DNA from: Lutibacter sp036568005
GTDB taxonomy: Bacteria; Bacteroidota; Bacteroidia; Flavobacteriales; Flavobacteriaceae
Length of the DNA: 64,000 nucleotides
Direction of reading: 5' to 3'
NCBI GenBank assembly: GCA_036568005.1
Contig: DATCTJ010000096.1
Location: forward strand, 48,222 to 112,221
The translations under genes and the position numbers were made by a program. The notes beneath the pieces were generated by a model. That model worked only from the letters and a program-made list of their open reading frames with translations, was not told the DNA's origin and did no database searches. This document shows positions 43,971 to 52,984 of the stretch, in pieces. How positions within the stretch are numbered: position 1 is the first letter of the stretch; each line of letters starts with the position of its first letter.

Positions 43971-44051
43971 CGCAATAGAAGTCTTCAAATCTTTATTTAG
44001 TTCTCCTTTTTCATTCTTATTTATAATTACCCATTGTTGAAGAGTTTTAAA

Positions 44052-44059
44052 TATCTTTG
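44052..44059 (+). promoter_or_regulatory. -7 promoter box of rsgA
   Basis: TATCTTTG, full TANNTTTG match, only 5 bp before the ATG at 44065, so the mRNA starts almost at the start codon. Confidence 0.55.
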
Positions 44060-44064
44060 CAAGC

Positions 44065-45003
44065 ATGAAAGGAGTTGTCACAAAATCTACAGGAAGCTGG
44101 TATAATGTTTATGCCGAAAATGGCGACAAGGTTGATTGTAGGTTAAAAGGAAAATTCAGAATGAAAGGCATCAAAAGCACCAATCCGGTGGCTGTTGGTG
44201 ACCACGTAAATTTTGAATATGAAGAAGGCAAAGAAACCGGCGTTATCAATCAAATTTTTGAAAGAAAAAATTACATTATTCGTAAATCTGTAAATCTTTC
44301 CAAACAAACGCACATCATTGCCTCCAATATTGATACCGCTTTCATTTTGGTAACTATAGAAAGTCCGCCTACATCACCCGGATTTATAGACCGTTTTTTG
44401 GCTACTGCCGAAGCCTACAGCATTCATGCAGTCATTCTTTTCAACAAAATTGATATGTATTCGCCAGAACAGTTGGAAATAAAAGAGGAATATGAAGCCA
44501 TTTACACGTCAATTGGCTACCAGTGTATTGATGTTTCTGCCACAAAACATATCAATATAGATAAAGTAAAGGAATTAATGAAAGACAAAACAACCATGTT
44601 TTCTGGGCATTCTGGCGTGGGGAAATCCACATTGGTCAATGCCATTGAGCCTTCTTTAAATTTAAAAACTGCCGAGGTTTCAAAGCAACACAAACAGGGA
44701 CAACATACCACCACTTTTGCCGAAATGTATGAATTGAGTTTTGGCGGATTTATTATTGATACACCTGGCATAAAAGGATTTGGGGTGGTTGATTTTGAAC
44801 CACAGGAAATTACAGATTATTTTCCCGAATTTTTTAAGCTGAAAGTCAAATGTAAATTTCACAACTGTTTGCATATGAATGAACCCAATTGCGCTGTAAA
44901 AGATGCGGTAGAAAATGAAGAAATTGCCTATTCGCGGTATAACAGTTACTTGCAAATGGTTGAAGGAAATGAAGAAAATTATAGAACCGATATTTACACT
45001 TAG
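44065..45003 (+). CDS. rsgA: ribosome small-subunit GTPase RsgA
   Basis: Circularly permuted GTPase for 30S maturation, 312 residues. An N-terminal OB fold (VVTKSTGSWYNVY) is followed by permuted G motifs in the order FNKID (G4), GHSGVGKST (G1), DTPG (G3) and a C-terminal zinc site (CKFHNCLHMNEPNC). All are expected for RsgA. Confidence 0.96.
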   Translation: MKGVVTKSTGSWYNVYAENGDKVDCRLKGKFRMKGIKSTNPVAVGDHVNFEYEEGKETGVINQIFERKNYIIRKSVNLSKQTHIIASNIDTAFILVTIESPPTSPGFIDRFLATAEAYSIHAVILFNKIDMYSPEQLEIKEEYEAIYTSIGYQCIDVSATKHINIDKVKELMKDKTTMFSGHSGVGKSTLVNAIEPSLNLKTAEVSKQHKQGQHTTTFAEMYELSFGGFIIDTPGIKGFGVVDFEPQEITDYFPEFFKLKVKCKFHNCLHMNEPNCAVKDAVENEEIAYSRYNSYLQMVEGNEENYRTDIYT

Positions 45004-45007
45004 AAAG

Positions 45008-45055
45008 TCCCTTAACCCCTGCCTCGCCGGCAGGCAGGCCCGAAGGGGGAATTTA
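45008..45055. repeat. REP1 palindrome
   Basis: CCCTTAACCCCTGCCTCGCC ... GGCAGGCAGGCCCGAAGGGG with central CTCGCCGGCAGG, same design as at 46617 (inverted) and 50322. Confidence 0.8.
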
Positions 45056-45083
45056 GAAGGTCAATTTTTTATAATTTCAAAAT

Positions 45084-45132
45084 AAACTCCCTTTCTCCCG
45101 ATAGATCGGGACGGAAAGGGTTGGGGATAGGA
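45084..45132. repeat. R2 repeat
   Basis: AACTCCCTTTCTCCCGATAG ATCGGGA... GGAAAGGGTTGGGGATAGGA, a member of the R2 family. Confidence 0.65.
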
Positions 45133-45231
45133 GAGAAAAAGTTAAAAAGTCGGAAGACCGAAGTCAGAAGTTCGAAGCAAATAATCAAAGACACAGTTAA
45201 ACAAATAAACCTCTAAACAAATCAACAATAA

Positions 45232-45684
45232 ATGAGATCAGTTATACAAAGAGTTTCAGAAGCTTCCGTAACAATTAATGGAACTAAAGTTAGTGAAATT
45301 AATAGCGGATTGCTTATTTTATTGGGTATTGAAGAGCTTGACACCAATACTGATATTGAATGGCTCACTAAAAAAATTATCAATCTTCGCATATTTAATG
45401 ATGAAAACGGTGTGATGAATAAATCGTTGATTGATGTAAATGGCGATGCCATTGTGGTAAGTCAGTTTACCTTACACGCCAGCACCAAAAAGGGAAATCG
45501 CCCTTCTTATATCTACGCAGCAAAACCCGAAACAGCGATTCCTTTATATGAACAATTTATTGCACAAATGGAACTTCAGCTAAGCAAAAAAGTGGGAGCA
45601 GGACAGTTTGGAGCCGATATGAAAGTGGCACTTATCAACGATGGCCCTGTGACCATTATTATCGATTCAAAAGAAAAAGCCTAA
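45232..45684 (+). CDS. dtd: D-aminoacyl-tRNA deacylase
   Basis: 150-residue enzyme that removes D-amino acids mischarged onto tRNA. It starts MRSVIQRVSEASV, with SQFTLHAST and the NDGPVTI motif near the end. Length and start are typical of Dtd. Confidence 0.95.
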   Translation: MRSVIQRVSEASVTINGTKVSEINSGLLILLGIEELDTNTDIEWLTKKIINLRIFNDENGVMNKSLIDVNGDAIVVSQFTLHASTKKGNRPSYIYAAKPETAIPLYEQFIAQMELQLSKKVGAGQFGADMKVALINDGPVTIIIDSKEKA

Positions 45685-45812
45685 ATAAATATCTGAATAT
45701 TGTTTTTTAAAGTTTCTTGTTAAAAAAAACGTAAAAGCAAACTTATTAAAAAGGGTTCGTTATATTTTTTTGTATCATTGCAGTTATTAATAATCATTAC
45801 AAATAACGAAAT

Positions 45813-46397
45813 ATGAAAAAATCAAAATTAATCCTATTTTCAATCGCGTTTGCCGCTTTCTCTTTTGTGGGCCAATCAGTTTTTGCACAAGGCAATTTCA
45901 AGGTGAATGTTGAAAATTCTAAATTAACCTGGAAAGGGTATAAGCCAACTGGCGATCATACGGGCACAATTACACTGGCTTCCGGAAATATTGCCATAGA
46001 AAACAATAAAATAACTGGCGGTAGTTTTGTTGCCGATATGAACACCATTAAAGATAATGATGGTAGTGCAAAGTTGGAAGGTCACTTAAAGTCTGAAGAT
46101 TTTTTTGAAATAGCAGCGTATCCAACCTCCAAATTTGAAATTACTGAAATCGCAAATAAAGGAGAAAAAATTCAAGTTACAGGAAACATGATTATTAAAG
46201 GCATCACTAAACAATTAACTTTCCTTGCCTCTCATAAAGTCAATAACGACAATATTATCTTAACAAGCGATACTTTTCAAATTAATAGAGCCGATTTTAA
46301 TGTAAAATACAAATCGAAATCTTTTTTTAATGATTTAAAAGACAAGTTTGTGAACGATGATTTTGATTTTCAGGTGACCATTATTGCCGAGAAATAA
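45813..46397 (+). CDS. YceI-family protein
   Basis: Exported protein (signal to about VFAQ, residue 26) of 194 residues with a lipocalin-like YceI beta-barrel: NSKLTWKGYKPTGDHTGTI, GSFVADMNTI, FFEIAAYPTSKFEITEI, VTGNMIIKGITKQLTF, FNVKYKSKSFF. The family binds isoprenoid-like lipids and is widespread in Bacteroidota; the ligand is unknown here. Confidence 0.92.
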   Translation: MKKSKLILFSIAFAAFSFVGQSVFAQGNFKVNVENSKLTWKGYKPTGDHTGTITLASGNIAIENNKITGGSFVADMNTIKDNDGSAKLEGHLKSEDFFEIAAYPTSKFEITEIANKGEKIQVTGNMIIKGITKQLTFLASHKVNNDNIILTSDTFQINRADFNVKYKSKSFFNDLKDKFVNDDFDFQVTIIAEK

Positions 46398-46448
46398 CAA
46401 AATCATTTATAGCATTTTAAGGGTTTATCCGCCTTTTCTGTGAGCATT

Positions 46449-46500
46449 CCCCCCCCCCGCTAACTGGCGGGGGGGGTCGGGCTTTCATGGCTCGCTTTTT
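46449..46500. repeat. C10/G8 homopolymer hairpin
   Basis: Ten C, then GCTAACTGGC, then eight G form a long stem, followed by TCGGGCTTTCATGGCTCGC. The same TCGGGCTTTC/GGAAAGCCCGA block with the CCGCCAG stem occurs inverted at 54226-54310. The long runs could slip during replication or sequencing. Confidence 0.7.
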
Positions 46501-46616
46501 TTTGTGAAAAACAAAAAAAGAGCTCAAACAAACCGTTCAATCCCTAATGCAAATTGATTCACGATTTTTTAATTTTAAACTTTCTAATTATAAACGTTTT
46601 TCCGTTCCAATAATAA

Positions 46617-46662
46617 TTCCCCCTTCGGGCCTGCCTGCCGGCGAGGCAGGGGTTAGGGGGCT
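46617..46662. repeat. REP1 palindrome, inverted copy
   Basis: CCCCCTTCGGGCCTGCCTGC then CGGCGAGGCAGGGGTTAGGG. It abuts the stop of the convergent Lrp gene. Confidence 0.8.
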
Positions 46663-47130
46663 TTACACCAACATAAAACCTATACGGTCTTTTGTGGAGG
46701 ACATCACAAAGGTGCTTTGCACGTTGCCAACAGAATCTAAAACAGATAATTTATTCTTCAAAAAACTCTGATAACTGTTCATGTCTTTTACAATTATTTT
46801 TAATAAATAATCGTAATTTCCAGCTACATGAAAGCATTCCAACACTTCATCAATTTTGTTTATGGAATTTTCAAATCGTGTAATCATCTCCTTTGAATGC
46901 ACTAATAATGTCACCTGACAAAAAACTTCAATCTTATAACCCACTTTTTCTTTGTCCAAAACGGCAATATAATTTTTAATCACTCCCGTCTTTTCAAGTC
47001 TTTTAATGCGTTCATAGGTAGGCGTTTGTGTCAGCCCAATTTTTAATGCGATTTCCTTAATGTTCGCTTTTGAATTTTGCTGAAGCAGGTTTAGAATTTT
47101 TTTATCCGTTAAATCTAAGTCGACCATCAT
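46663..47130 (-). CDS. Lrp/AsnC-family regulator
   Basis: A 155-residue transcription factor: N-terminal helix-turn-helix (LTDKKILNLLQQNSKANIKE, TQTPTYERIKRLEKTGVI) and a C-terminal RAM ligand domain (CFHVAGNYDYLLKIIVKDM). It responds to an amino acid in most members. Divergent from the Cys/Met-type lyase at 47287, which it probably regulates. The last residues are next to a REP1 copy. Confidence 0.93.
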   Translation of the reverse strand: MMVDLDLTDKKILNLLQQNSKANIKEIALKIGLTQTPTYERIKRLEKTGVIKNYIAVLDKEKVGYKIEVFCQVTLLVHSKEMITRFENSINKIDEVLECFHVAGNYDYLLKIIVKDMNSYQSFLKNKLSVLDSVGNVQSTFVMSSTKDRIGFMLV

Positions 47131-47286
47131 AATCAGTAATTTTTTCTAAAAATAATCAAAAATTTTTATAGTAAAAGTAAATTATTCTTTTATTACGAAT
47201 ATATATAGAAAAATACACTAAAAATATAATTTTAATCAGTTTATTAAGTTGAAGTTCGTTAATTTTATTTGATAAATTTTTTAATT

Positions 47287-48486
47287 ATGAGCAACAAACC
47301 GGCAAATAAAATCCAGGATTTACAATATTTTGGAGAATTTGGAGGCGTAAATCCTTCCATTTCAGATTCAGCAACTTATACATTTTTACACGCAAAAACA
47401 ATGCTCGATACCTTTGAGGGTCATGCAGAAGGCTGTTATTTGTATTCTCGTCATTCAAGTCCAAGCAATTTATATTTAAGTGAAGCTTTGGCTGCGATGG
47501 AATTTACAGAAACTGCAAATGTGGCAGCATCGGGAATGGGAGCTATCACTTCAGTATTTTTACAAGTTTGTGGTGCAGGCGATCACATAGTGGCGGGCAG
47601 AACAATTTATGGAGGCACTTATGCTTTTCTAAAAAACTTTGCGCCAAAACTCAATATTGCTACTTCATTTGTTGATATTACTTCTTTGGAAAAAGTTGAA
47701 GCAGCGATAACTCCAAACACAAAAATGATTTATTGTGAGGCAGAGAGTAACCCACTTTTAGAAATTGCAAACTTACCCGAATTAGCTAAAATCGCTAAAA
47801 AACATAATATAAAATTAGTGGTGGACAATACTTTTACGCCATTAATATTTTCAGCAGAAAAATTGGGTGCAGATATAACCATTCACAGTTTAACAAAATT
47901 TATAAACGGAACAAATGATACTGTTGGTGGCGTTGTTTGTGGATCAACCGAATTTATAAACAGTTTGAGAAATGTACATGATGGTGCTGCGATGTTACTG
48001 GGTCCGGTGATGGACAGTTTAAGGGCCGCAAGTATTTTGAAAAACTTAAGAACGCTGCACATCAGAATGAAAAAACACAGTGAAAACGCATTGTATTTAG
48101 CTGAAAATTTTGAAAGAGACGGATTAAAAGTGGTGTATCCTGGTTTAAAAAGCCATAAAGACCATGAACTTTTTAAATCTATGTACAATGAGGAATATGG
48201 CTTTGGAGGGATTATGACAATTGATGTAGGTAATGTAGAAAAGGCCAATGAGTTGATGGAATTGATGCAACATGAAAATTTAGGGTATTTAGCGGTAAGC
48301 TTAGGGTTTTATAAAACATTATTTAGTGCGCCAGGAACTAGCACTTCTTCAGAAATCCCTTTAGAGGAACAAAAAGAAATGGGGCTTTCAAACGGAATAA
48401 TTAGAATGTCGGTTGGTTTGGATAACGATATTGATAGAACCTACAGGGCTATGCGAAAATGTATGAAAAAAGTAGGGGTTTTATAA
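47287..48486 (+). CDS. Cys/Met-metabolism PLP enzyme (methionine gamma-lyase-like)
   Basis: PLP-dependent enzyme of 399 residues from ATG 47287 (MSNKPANK). SRHSSPSNLYLSEALAAMEF and SGMGAITSVFLQV, the PLP-binding DNTFTP, and the Schiff-base Lys in SLTKFINGTND at about 205 fit the Cys/Met metabolism family. Methionine gamma-lyase or cystathionine-type activity is possible; SNKPANKIQDLQYFGEFGG is an unusual N-terminus. Divergent Lrp gene upstream. Confidence 0.9.
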   Translation: MSNKPANKIQDLQYFGEFGGVNPSISDSATYTFLHAKTMLDTFEGHAEGCYLYSRHSSPSNLYLSEALAAMEFTETANVAASGMGAITSVFLQVCGAGDHIVAGRTIYGGTYAFLKNFAPKLNIATSFVDITSLEKVEAAITPNTKMIYCEAESNPLLEIANLPELAKIAKKHNIKLVVDNTFTPLIFSAEKLGADITIHSLTKFINGTNDTVGGVVCGSTEFINSLRNVHDGAAMLLGPVMDSLRAASILKNLRTLHIRMKKHSENALYLAENFERDGLKVVYPGLKSHKDHELFKSMYNEEYGFGGIMTIDVGNVEKANELMELMQHENLGYLAVSLGFYKTLFSAPGTSTSSEIPLEEQKEMGLSNGIIRMSVGLDNDIDRTYRAMRKCMKKVGVL

Positions 48487-48537
48487 GTCAAAAATAAATA
48501 TTTGATTAATTTTATTGCTACAATTATATAAATTGGT

Positions 48538-48568
48538 AAAAAACCCATTCATTTTTTGAATGGGTTTT
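48538..48568 (+). terminator. terminator of the PLP-enzyme gene
   Basis: AAAACCCATTC, short loop, GAATGGGTTTTT stem with a T-run. Confidence 0.85.
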
Positions 48569-48791
48569 TCATCTGTTTAAATTTTATTTTTTATTGGTAC
48601 AGATGCGTTTCGCCATTAATCATTCTGCTGTGTATCAAAATTTGTTATGGCTCGTTTCATTTGTTTAAACTTTATTTTTTATTGGTAACAGTTGTAGCTT
48701 ACCTATCGGCAGGTAAACCTGCCTAACTGTAGGTAAATTCGCTATTAATCAAGTTTTTTCCTGTCATAATTTGTTATGCTTGTTTCATTTG
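48566..48791 (-). repeat. GATGAAA element, two tandem copies
   Basis: Copy 1 (48566-48660) has TTCATCTGTTTAAATTTTAT, TTTTTATTGGTACAGATGCG, CGCCATTAATCATTCTGC, TCGTTTCAT and almost no GC insert. Copy 2 (48656-48791) has the insert ACCTATCGGCAGGTAAACC. Same unit as at 24646. Rest of the 352-bp gap to nhaC is AT-rich without a gene. Confidence 0.85.
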
Positions 48792-48838
48792 CAAAAACTT
48801 TCAAATTTACGTATCATTACAAATCTAAAAAATAATTA

Positions 48839-50320
48839 ATGGAAGACAACAACCAAAACCTATCTGAAATAGAAATTCAAGACCAAAAAATTATTGACAA
48901 TAAGGAGCTTAATATTTATGAAGCATTGATTCCTGTTGTTATTTTAATGGCAATGCTTGCTTACAATATATTTTTTGCCGGTGGTGAATCCCTGGGTGAA
49001 TATTCTAATCACTATATTCTATTGATTGGCGGCGTAATTGCGTCCATAGTTGGATTTTTTAACAAAGTTTCTCTAAAAATAATGATTATTGAAATTCTGG
49101 AAAATTTAAAAAGCGTTTTTGTGCCAATTATGATTTTATTTTTGGTGGGGGCTTTGGCCGGTACCTGGCTAGTAAGCGGGATTATACCAGCAATGGTGTA
49201 TTACGGACTTCAAGTATTGAGTCCGGCCATATTTTTGCCGGCATCCGTTGTAATTGCAGCGGTTATTTCTATAGCAACAGGAAGCTCCTGGACCACCTCC
49301 GCTACCGTTGGAATTGCTTTGGTGGGGATTGGTACTGCATTGGGAATTCCAACCGGAATGATTGCAGGAGCCGTAATTTCAGGGGCTTATTTTGGAGATA
49401 AAATGTCGCCCTTAAGCGATACCACAAATCTTGCCCCGGCAATGGCCGGAACAGATTTGTTTACGCATATAAGGTATATGACCATGACAACTATTCCATC
49501 CATAACAATTACCATAATTGTTTTTAGTATCATCAGTTTTAATATTGATACAACAGGAACTGCAGATATTAGTGGATTGTTAAACACCATAAGTAGCACG
49601 TTTAATATTTCTCCTTACTTATTTATTGTGCCATTAGCTGTGATTGGTTTAATTGTAACTAAAACAAAACCTTTAATTGCCTTGGGTATTGGTGTTGTTT
49701 TGGCCGCTGTATTTGCATTTATTTTTCAGGCTGAAATATTAAGCAATTTAGCATCTTCAAATTTCAGGGCTATTGTAAATGCGATGTTTGTAGATACGGA
49801 AATTATAACCGACAATGTAAAATTAAATGAACTATTTAGTGCTGGAGGAATGAAAGGAATGCTTTGGACAATTTTTTTAATTTGTTGTGCCATGGTTTTT
49901 GGCGGAACTATGGATGCAATTGGTGCTTTGGCAAAAATTACCAAAGAATTACTAAAAATTGCTTCTTCTATATTTGGACTTTTTGCAAGTACAGTAGTAA
50001 GTTGCATAGGTTTAAATGCAATTGCATCCGACCAATACTTAGCTATTGTAATTCCAGGTAAAATGTTTAAAAAAGCTTTTGAGGACAGGGAATTGGCTCC
50101 AGAGAATTTGAGCAGAACTTTAGAAGACTCAGGAACGGTAACATCTGCATTAATTCCATGGAATACTTGTGGTGCATATCAAAGCGGCGTTCTTGGTGTT
50201 CCGGTGGCAGATTATGCCATTTATGCAATATTTAACTGGTTAAGCCCAATTATGACCCTGATTTTTGCGGGGTTCAGAATAAAAATAAAACAACTTGTGA
50301 CTGAAAAAGTTAAAAGTTAA
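48839..50320 (+). CDS. nhaC: Na+/H+ antiporter NhaC
   Basis: Inner-membrane antiporter of 493 residues with about 11 hydrophobic segments. FLVGALAGTWLVSGIIPAMV, ATGSSWTTSATVGIALVGIG and SGAYFGDKMSPLSDTTNLAPAM are the NhaC core motifs, with Asp in GDKMSPLSDT as probable ion site. It exports Na+ in exchange for H+. Confidence 0.93.
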   Translation: MEDNNQNLSEIEIQDQKIIDNKELNIYEALIPVVILMAMLAYNIFFAGGESLGEYSNHYILLIGGVIASIVGFFNKVSLKIMIIEILENLKSVFVPIMILFLVGALAGTWLVSGIIPAMVYYGLQVLSPAIFLPASVVIAAVISIATGSSWTTSATVGIALVGIGTALGIPTGMIAGAVISGAYFGDKMSPLSDTTNLAPAMAGTDLFTHIRYMTMTTIPSITITIIVFSIISFNIDTTGTADISGLLNTISSTFNISPYLFIVPLAVIGLIVTKTKPLIALGIGVVLAAVFAFIFQAEILSNLASSNFRAIVNAMFVDTEIITDNVKLNELFSAGGMKGMLWTIFLICCAMVFGGTMDAIGALAKITKELLKIASSIFGLFASTVVSCIGLNAIASDQYLAIVIPGKMFKKAFEDRELAPENLSRTLEDSGTVTSALIPWNTCGAYQSGVLGVPVADYAIYAIFNWLSPIMTLIFAGFRIKIKQLVTEKVKS

Positions 50321-50321
50321 A

Positions 50322-50370
50322 AAGCCTCCTAAGCCTTGCCTCGCCGGCAGGCAGGCCCAAAGTGGGAAAT
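50322..50370. repeat. REP1 palindrome
   Basis: CCTCCTAAGCCTTGCCTCGC CGGCAGGCAGGCCCAAAGTG, diverged copy of the 45008 REP1. Confidence 0.7.
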
Positions 50371-50548
50371 AAACACTGAATTTTTAAAATTCACCACGAT
50401 TAACTCCCCTTTTGAGAGGGGCAAGGGGTGTGTAAAAATCATAAGAAGAAAAAATTAATAAAAACCGTTCAATATTAATCAGGGAAGTTTGAGTAAGAGT
50501 TAAAAAATCTGTTACTAAAGATTAGCAATGTTTTTCTCCAATGCCAAA

Positions 50549-50588
50549 TCAAACTCCCTTTCCTATGGAAAGGGCCGGGGATAGGATT
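50549..50588. repeat. R2 repeat
   Basis: AACTCCCTTTCCTATGGAAA then GGGCCGGGGATAGGA, nearest relative is the 26431 copy. It touches the porin stop at 50587. Confidence 0.75.
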
Positions 50589-52863
50589 AAATAAACCAAT
50601 TCCAAACCAAGCCAAATCGAACCGTTAAATCTCTATAAGGATATGATGGCGCTGAATAGTAGGTTCTGCCGATAAAACTTGCTCCAAAGTTCTCAACTTT
50701 TAAATAGAGCCTTGTTCTTTGTATTTGGGCATTGGCAAAAAAATCGAGCATTGGGAAATTCCCTATTTTTTGGGTGTTTTGCAACACAAATTCACTTAAA
50801 AGCGGATTGTATGCACCAGCATTAAATTCTGTGAAATACTTAACTGTTACCCCAGTTTGCAAGTACAAAGGCCTTCCTTTAAATAAATAATTGGAATAAT
50901 ATAAGGTGTTTCTGGTCACAATTTCTGGAACTTTAAAAAATGATTCACCGCTTGAAACATTTTGGTACATCACGGTATTGTCTAAAGTAAACTTTCTAAA
51001 AGTGATAGAATTGCTTAAGGTTGCCTTTAAGTAGTTTAATGATTCTGTAGCCTGTGCCGGAAGTGAATTTTCGTCGAAATAGGTGTAATTGTCGATAAGG
51101 TTATAACTTGCGTTAAGGCTTGCCCAATTTTTATAGCTAAATTCAACTCCAACATTTTTAATTTGTTCGTTTTTGAATTTGTTTTGCCAGTTGTAATCTT
51201 TATAATCACTTTGGTACAGTAACTTGTTAAAATCTGGTGTTTTTGAAGTGATTTCCGCAAAACCTTTAAAACTATATACACTGTCTTTCTTAAACATTAC
51301 AGAACCTTTAATGGAGTTTCCGGTTAAATCGCCTGCAATAATGGAACTTGCATCAGCATTCAAAAATAATTTTCCAAAATTCGTTTTCCAATTAGCGCCA
51401 ACGGCAATGGCATCTCCTTTTAATTTCTCTGGAATTGTTTCGCTATCCAAATACAAAATACTGTTGTAGTGATAATTATAGTTAAAATAATTTGCTTTTG
51501 CCCTCAAAACACCAATATAAGGCGCTTCAAACTGTAGGTAAGCTTCATTATTCATCTTTTGATAAGATGTGTGGTCAACAATATCTTTATCATACGCCTC
51601 ACCAAAAATCGGATTAACCGCTGTTTGTCTAAATCGGTAATGCTGGGTTTCATACATAAAAGTATGTCCGAGTTTCATGCCATAATTTGAATTTTTGTCA
51701 ATAGCGATAAATTGGCTAGAATCAACTTTAAGTGTTGCAGCAACGATTATTAAAGAGTCGATTTTTTTTATTTTAAATGCACGAATCGAATCAAGTTTGA
51801 GGGTGTCTTTTTCCTTTAAAAGGATTTCTTTATTTGAATCATCAATATTTATAACAGGATTTTCTTTGTTTATATCGGTTTTAGCCACCTCCTTTTTTGT
51901 CGCATTTGGTTTTTTGGAGGGAGCGGTATCTTTTGAATTTATGATATAAGAAATTGTATCTTTTTTTAGCGTTTCAATTTTTTTTAGGGTAGAATTATAG
52001 GCTTTTAACTTATCTGATATCTCAGCATTGTGCTTTTCGGTTTTATTTTCTTTTGAAAACAAAGAGACTTGATGGTCCAAAAAATAACGTTTCCCTTCAA
52101 ACATATTATTGGCATCAACATAATTGACTTCTAAACGTGCTCTATCAATATAATTGGGATCATTATTTTCAAAATAGGCAATCGAGGCTTCTGTCAATCC
52201 GCCATTTTCGTTATTTAATAGGTCAAACGACATATAATGCGCTTTTAAGAAGTAGAAATTATTTTTTGACTGATAATTAACGGAAGTTTTAAAATTTCCG
52301 TGGCTTGCCAAAGTGTTTCTGTATTTTCCCAAGGAACGCAATCCTTTATAGGCAATAAAAATATTAAATTGACGAGAAGTATTCATCGTTAAGAAACCGT
52401 CTAAAACCTGACCTTGTTCCATTCCAGTTCTATACATAAATTCTGAAGATGGTGTTGGAACATCATAATAAAACACCTCTTCAATATTGGAATAATTGTA
52501 GTGTTTTGCATTGGCTCCAATGGTTGGGAAGAGTGAATTATTATTGAAATTATAGCCTAGTTTGTTATATGTTTGACCTTGATTGGCAAAAGGCAATAAT
52601 TCAAAGTTATCTTTTCTGATATAGTTGAATTTATAATCTTTTGCGATGGTTAGGGTAGTGTCAATAATTGTTGTGTCGTTATTTATGGAGATTATTTTAT
52701 AATCGGTATATTTGGTTTCTCCGCTGAGTTTAATTTGAACTTCATTTTTAAAGGAGGTACTGTCGGCTTTAAATACGCCGCCACCTTCTTGCTGTCTCAT
52801 AATTTGCGCATCGATAGTCAATAAATAAAACCCAAAAAATAATACTGCTAATAATTTTTTCAT
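50587..52863 (-). CDS. putative outer-membrane porin
   Basis: 758 residues from ATG 52863 with signal peptide to about TIDAQ. The N-terminal 200 and C-terminal 350 residues show alternating strands (FYFLKAHYMSFDLLNNE, GVLRAKANYFNYNYHYN) and end VWNWFI. The middle (about 270-380) is Lys/Asp/Ser-rich and disordered (KKPNATKKEVAKTDIN). This is the putative-porin family of Bacteroidota. Substrate unknown. Confidence 0.82.
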   Translation of the reverse strand: MKKLLAVLFFGFYLLTIDAQIMRQQEGGGVFKADSTSFKNEVQIKLSGETKYTDYKIISINNDTTIIDTTLTIAKDYKFNYIRKDNFELLPFANQGQTYNKLGYNFNNNSLFPTIGANAKHYNYSNIEEVFYYDVPTPSSEFMYRTGMEQGQVLDGFLTMNTSRQFNIFIAYKGLRSLGKYRNTLASHGNFKTSVNYQSKNNFYFLKAHYMSFDLLNNENGGLTEASIAYFENNDPNYIDRARLEVNYVDANNMFEGKRYFLDHQVSLFSKENKTEKHNAEISDKLKAYNSTLKKIETLKKDTISYIINSKDTAPSKKPNATKKEVAKTDINKENPVINIDDSNKEILLKEKDTLKLDSIRAFKIKKIDSLIIVAATLKVDSSQFIAIDKNSNYGMKLGHTFMYETQHYRFRQTAVNPIFGEAYDKDIVDHTSYQKMNNEAYLQFEAPYIGVLRAKANYFNYNYHYNSILYLDSETIPEKLKGDAIAVGANWKTNFGKLFLNADASSIIAGDLTGNSIKGSVMFKKDSVYSFKGFAEITSKTPDFNKLLYQSDYKDYNWQNKFKNEQIKNVGVEFSYKNWASLNASYNLIDNYTYFDENSLPAQATESLNYLKATLSNSITFRKFTLDNTVMYQNVSSGESFFKVPEIVTRNTLYYSNYLFKGRPLYLQTGVTVKYFTEFNAGAYNPLLSEFVLQNTQKIGNFPMLDFFANAQIQRTRLYLKVENFGASFIGRTYYSAPSYPYRDLTVRFGLVWNWFI

Positions 52864-52879
52864 AAAATACATAAAGCAA

Positions 52880-52887
52880 CAAAGGTA
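52880..52887 (-). promoter_or_regulatory. -7 promoter box of the porin gene
   Basis: The minus strand reads TACCTTTG, full TANNTTTG match, 16 bp before the ATG. Confidence 0.6.
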
Positions 52888-52895
52888 AATTATTT

Positions 52896-52984
52896 GAATG
52901 AAACGTGGCTAACAAATTTACTCGCCTATCTACTGGCAGGCAGGAGCTGTTATCGCTAAAAAATAAAATTTAAACAAATGAAAA
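52896..52984 (+). repeat. GATGAAA element, degenerate single copy
   Basis: GAATGAAACGTGGCTAACAA, TACTGGCAGGCAGGAGCTG and AAATAAAATTTAAACAAATG then AAAATG. It has lost the TGATACACA part. The rest of the 330-bp gap to rnhB is AT-rich with no gene apart from a possible 25-codon frame. Confidence 0.65.

Noticed and set aside
46547..46771. Plus-strand frame of 74 codons
   Set aside because: Runs through a REP1 palindrome and antisense to the Lrp gene; no family match.
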